A stretch of 64,000 bases of DNA from Acidimicrobiia bacterium. GTDB lineage: Bacteria; Acidobacteriota; Vicinamibacteria; Vicinamibacterales; CAVVIG01. The DNA lies in assembly GCA_016871175.1 (NCBI GenBank), contig VFZL01000007.1, positions 1-64,000 on the forward strand, written 5' to 3'. The notes under the pieces are model-generated. The model was not told the DNA's origin. It worked only from the letters and a program-made list of their open reading frames with translations, and did not search any database. Positions within the stretch are counted from its first letter, which is position 1; each line of letters opens with the position of its first letter. The position numbers and the translations under genes are program-made. Shown here in pieces: positions 62,161 through 64,000 of the stretch.

Positions 62161-62889
62161 ATGAGCACGGAACGGTTTCGCGCGTTCAGTCCGAAGGCAC
62201 TCGCCTTTCTGCGCGCGATGAAGCGCAACAACGACCGCGAGTGGTTTCGCGCGCGCAAGGACCAGTACGAGACGTGGCTGCGTGCGCCGATGATCGCGCT
62301 GATCGAACGGCTCGCCATCGACATGCGACCGTTCGCGCCCCACCTGGTAGCGGATCCGAAGGCGGCAATCTATCGCGTGTACCGTGACACGCGCTTTTCC
62401 GAGGACAAGACGCCGCTCAAGACCAACATCGCGGCGATCTTCCCCGCGCGCGGCTTGCCGAAACACCAGGGCGCCGGCCTGTACTTGGAGGTGTCGCACG
62501 GGTGGGTGTGGGTCGGCGGTGGGATGTACGCGCCAGACACCGCACAGCTCCAGGCGGTCCGCGAGCACATCGCCGTCAACCACCGCCGGCTCCGGGCGAT
62601 CGTGGAGTCGCCCGGGTTCAAAAAGGCGGTGGGCGCGTTGTCCGGCGAGCAGCTCCGGCGAACGCCTCGAGGCTTTGCCACCGATCACCCCGCGGCCGAG
62701 TACTTGGCGTACCGGCAGTTCCTCGCAGGTCGGGAGTTCCCCTCAGCGTTCGCGACCAGTTCGACCTTCTACGCGGGCGTGTTGAGTGTCTTCAAGCAAG
62801 TGGCACCGCTCACGAGATTTCTGAACGAGCCGCTGCTGGCCGCCCCGGTCCAACCGTCATCCCTTCGGAAGACGGCGACCTCGACTTAG
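62161..62889 (+). CDS. DUF2461 family protein (TIGR02453)
   Basis: 242 residues from ATG 62161. The family signature is RFRAFSPKALAFLRAMKRNN and DREWFRARKDQYETWL at the start, then IYRVYRDTRFSEDKTPLKTN and a GLYLEVSHGWVWVGGGMYAP beta region. Function unknown in the family. The frame extends upstream to 62071, but that part is not conserved-looking. Confidence 0.9.
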   Translation: MSTERFRAFSPKALAFLRAMKRNNDREWFRARKDQYETWLRAPMIALIERLAIDMRPFAPHLVADPKAAIYRVYRDTRFSEDKTPLKTNIAAIFPARGLPKHQGAGLYLEVSHGWVWVGGGMYAPDTAQLQAVREHIAVNHRRLRAIVESPGFKKAVGALSGEQLRRTPRGFATDHPAAEYLAYRQFLAGREFPSAFATSSTFYAGVLSVFKQVAPLTRFLNEPLLAAPVQPSSLRKTATST

Positions 62890-62982
62890 GGCCCGTGAGG
62901 TGCGACTGGCACTGGGACGAGCGACGGTTCCCCAGCCTTGTGTCGCTCCGTAACCGCAGTACACTCCGGTCGTGGGGGTTCA

Positions 62983-64000
62983 ATGTCACGCCATTCTGCG
63001 TTCAATGGCCGGCGCCGCGTGCCGCCACCGATCAACGAGCCTGTCCGATCGTACGAGCCGGGATCGCGAGAGCGCGCCTCATTGAAGGCGCGGCTCGCCG
63101 CGATGGCCGCCGAGCACATCGAGATCCCTTTGGTCATCGGCGGTCGTGCCCTCATGAAAGCCGACGCGGCCCGCTCGGTGATGCCGCACAACCACCGCCA
63201 CGAGCTCGGTCGATACGCGCGCGCCAGCGCCGAGGACGTTCGGCAGGCGGTGGCCGCCGCGCACGACGCGCACCGTGAGTGGTCCGGGTGGACGTTCGAG
63301 GATCGCGCGGCGGTGTTCCTCAAGGCTGCCGAGCTCCTGACGACGACGTGGCGCGACACCCTGAACGCGGCCACCATGCTGGGCCAATCGAAGACGGCGC
63401 TTCAGGCAGAGATCGACTCCGCGTGTGAAATCATCGATTTCTGGCGCTTCAACGTGCACTACGCGCAGGAGCTGCTCGACGAACAACCTGTCAGCGATCG
63501 CACGATGTGGAATCAGCTCGAGTATCGGGGGCTCGAGGGATTCGTCTTCGCTGTCACACCCTTCAACTTCACCTCGATCGCCGCCAATCTTCCAACCGCG
63601 CCAGCCCTGATGGGCAACACCGTCATCTGGAAGCCTGCAGCGAGCGCCATGTTCTCCGCGCACTACATCATGGCGCTCCTGCAAGCTGCCGGGCTTCCGC
63701 CCGGCGTCATCAACATGGTCGCCGGTGACGCGGTCATGATCTCGAAGGAGCTCTTGAGCCACCGCGACCTCGCCGGCGTGCACTTCACCGGCAGCACGGG
63801 CGTCTTCAACGACATGTGGAAGACGATCGGCGCATCGATAGCCTCCTACCGCTCGTACCCGCGCATCGTTGGCGAAACCGGCGGCAAGGACTTCATCATC
63901 GCGCACGCGTCGGCGGACACGGCGGCGTTGGCAACGGCCATCCTGCGCGGCGGATTCGAGTTCCAAGGCCAGAAGTGCTCGGCGGTGAGTCGCGCGTACG
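62983..64000 (+). CDS. pruA: 1-pyrroline-5-carboxylate dehydrogenase, 3' end outside window
   Basis: 339 residues are visible from ATG 62983. It is an aldehyde dehydrogenase of the P5CDH type: INEPVRSYEPGSRERASLKA at the N-terminus, VFAVTPFNFTSIAANLPTAP (oxyanion Asn region), GNTVIWKPAASAMFS, HFTGSTGVFNDMWKTIG and GETGGKDFIIAH, and it is cut at FQGQKCSAVSRAY, which contains the catalytic Cys. It oxidises glutamate semialdehyde to glutamate with NAD, the second step of proline degradation. The gene runs off the right end of the window. Confidence 0.92.
   Translation, partial: MSRHSAFNGRRRVPPPINEPVRSYEPGSRERASLKARLAAMAAEHIEIPLVIGGRALMKADAARSVMPHNHRHELGRYARASAEDVRQAVAAAHDAHREWSGWTFEDRAAVFLKAAELLTTTWRDTLNAATMLGQSKTALQAEIDSACEIIDFWRFNVHYAQELLDEQPVSDRTMWNQLEYRGLEGFVFAVTPFNFTSIAANLPTAPALMGNTVIWKPAASAMFSAHYIMALLQAAGLPPGVINMVAGDAVMISKELLSHRDLAGVHFTGSTGVFNDMWKTIGASIASYRSYPRIVGETGGKDFIIAHASADTAALATAILRGGFEFQGQKCSAVSRAY

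Overview
The window is GC-rich, gene-dense bacterial chromosome from a Gram-negative organism. Several genes encode outer-membrane proteins: a BamA/TamA-type barrel, a large TonB-dependent receptor with an N-terminal carboxypeptidase-regulatory-like domain, and a second barrel. The combination of that receptor, ADOP/MacB-like permeases, HpnCDE squalene synthesis, DUF4159, a double-length ThyX-like protein and a GC-rich, alanine/arginine-rich proteome suggests an Acidobacteriota member, probably Vicinamibacteria-like. This is an inference from gene content, because no rRNA or other phylogenetic marker is present. I saw no tRNA, rRNA, CRISPR array or complete mobile element.

Layout. 0-4.2 kb (+): an unknown protein, a phospholipase-D-like protein (frameshifted) and an endonuclease/exonuclease/phosphatase-family lipoprotein. 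4.4-16.3 kb (-): a barrel/unknown pair, a heme-binding-like secreted protein, an M20 peptidase, an MBL hydrolase, and a tightly coupled envelope operon (LolD-like ATPase, FtsX-like permease, LolA-like carrier, outer-membrane barrel). 16.4-21.8 kb: ThyX-like protein behind a CRP-like palindrome, DUF4159, cyclase, peptide deformylase, NUDIX and a proline-linker protein. 21.9-26.6 kb: TonB receptor with a clear sigma70-type promoter, and a class II aldolase. 26.8-31.7 kb: an operon of cobalamin adenosyltransferase, hpnC, hpnD, hpnE and thiI. 31.7-35.6 kb: mutY, mutT, ygfZ and an alpha/beta hydrolase. 35.6-39.4 kb: a decaying MacA/MacB-like efflux cluster. 39.4-44.3 kb: a signalling patch (FHA, MBL, pseudo-receiver, broken pseudokinase), an SDR, a malate-dehydrogenase-like pseudoenzyme and an ECF sigma factor. 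44.4-48.7 kb: lpdA, a 2-oxoacid dehydrogenase E2, lipB and a DUF1648 protein, in which LipB can lipoylate the E2 encoded just upstream. 48.8-52.4 kb: a response regulator cut by an IS256-type remnant, HU, queF, Smr, DUF192, an ICMT-like methyltransferase and a scrambled AAA ATPase remnant. 52.4-55 kb: a long acidic protein and a two-domain VOC protein. 55.2-61.1 kb: a two-gene SNF2 helicase plus Eco57I-type methyltransferase module resembling the DrmD/DrmMI arm of class 1 DISARM, without drmA/B/C. 61-64 kb: ketopantoate reductase, DUF2461 and the start of a 1-pyrroline-5-carboxylate dehydrogenase.

Two themes run through the window. First, many genes are packed with 4-base start/stop overlaps, overlapping convergent 3' ends, and start codons only 5-9 bases downstream of a -10-like hexamer, which suggests leaderless transcripts. 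Second, many genes are broken. Four carry what looks like a single missing base in a G/C run, which may be assembly error or real. Three others carry in-frame nonsense codons, and the efflux cluster and the kinase each combine several lesions.
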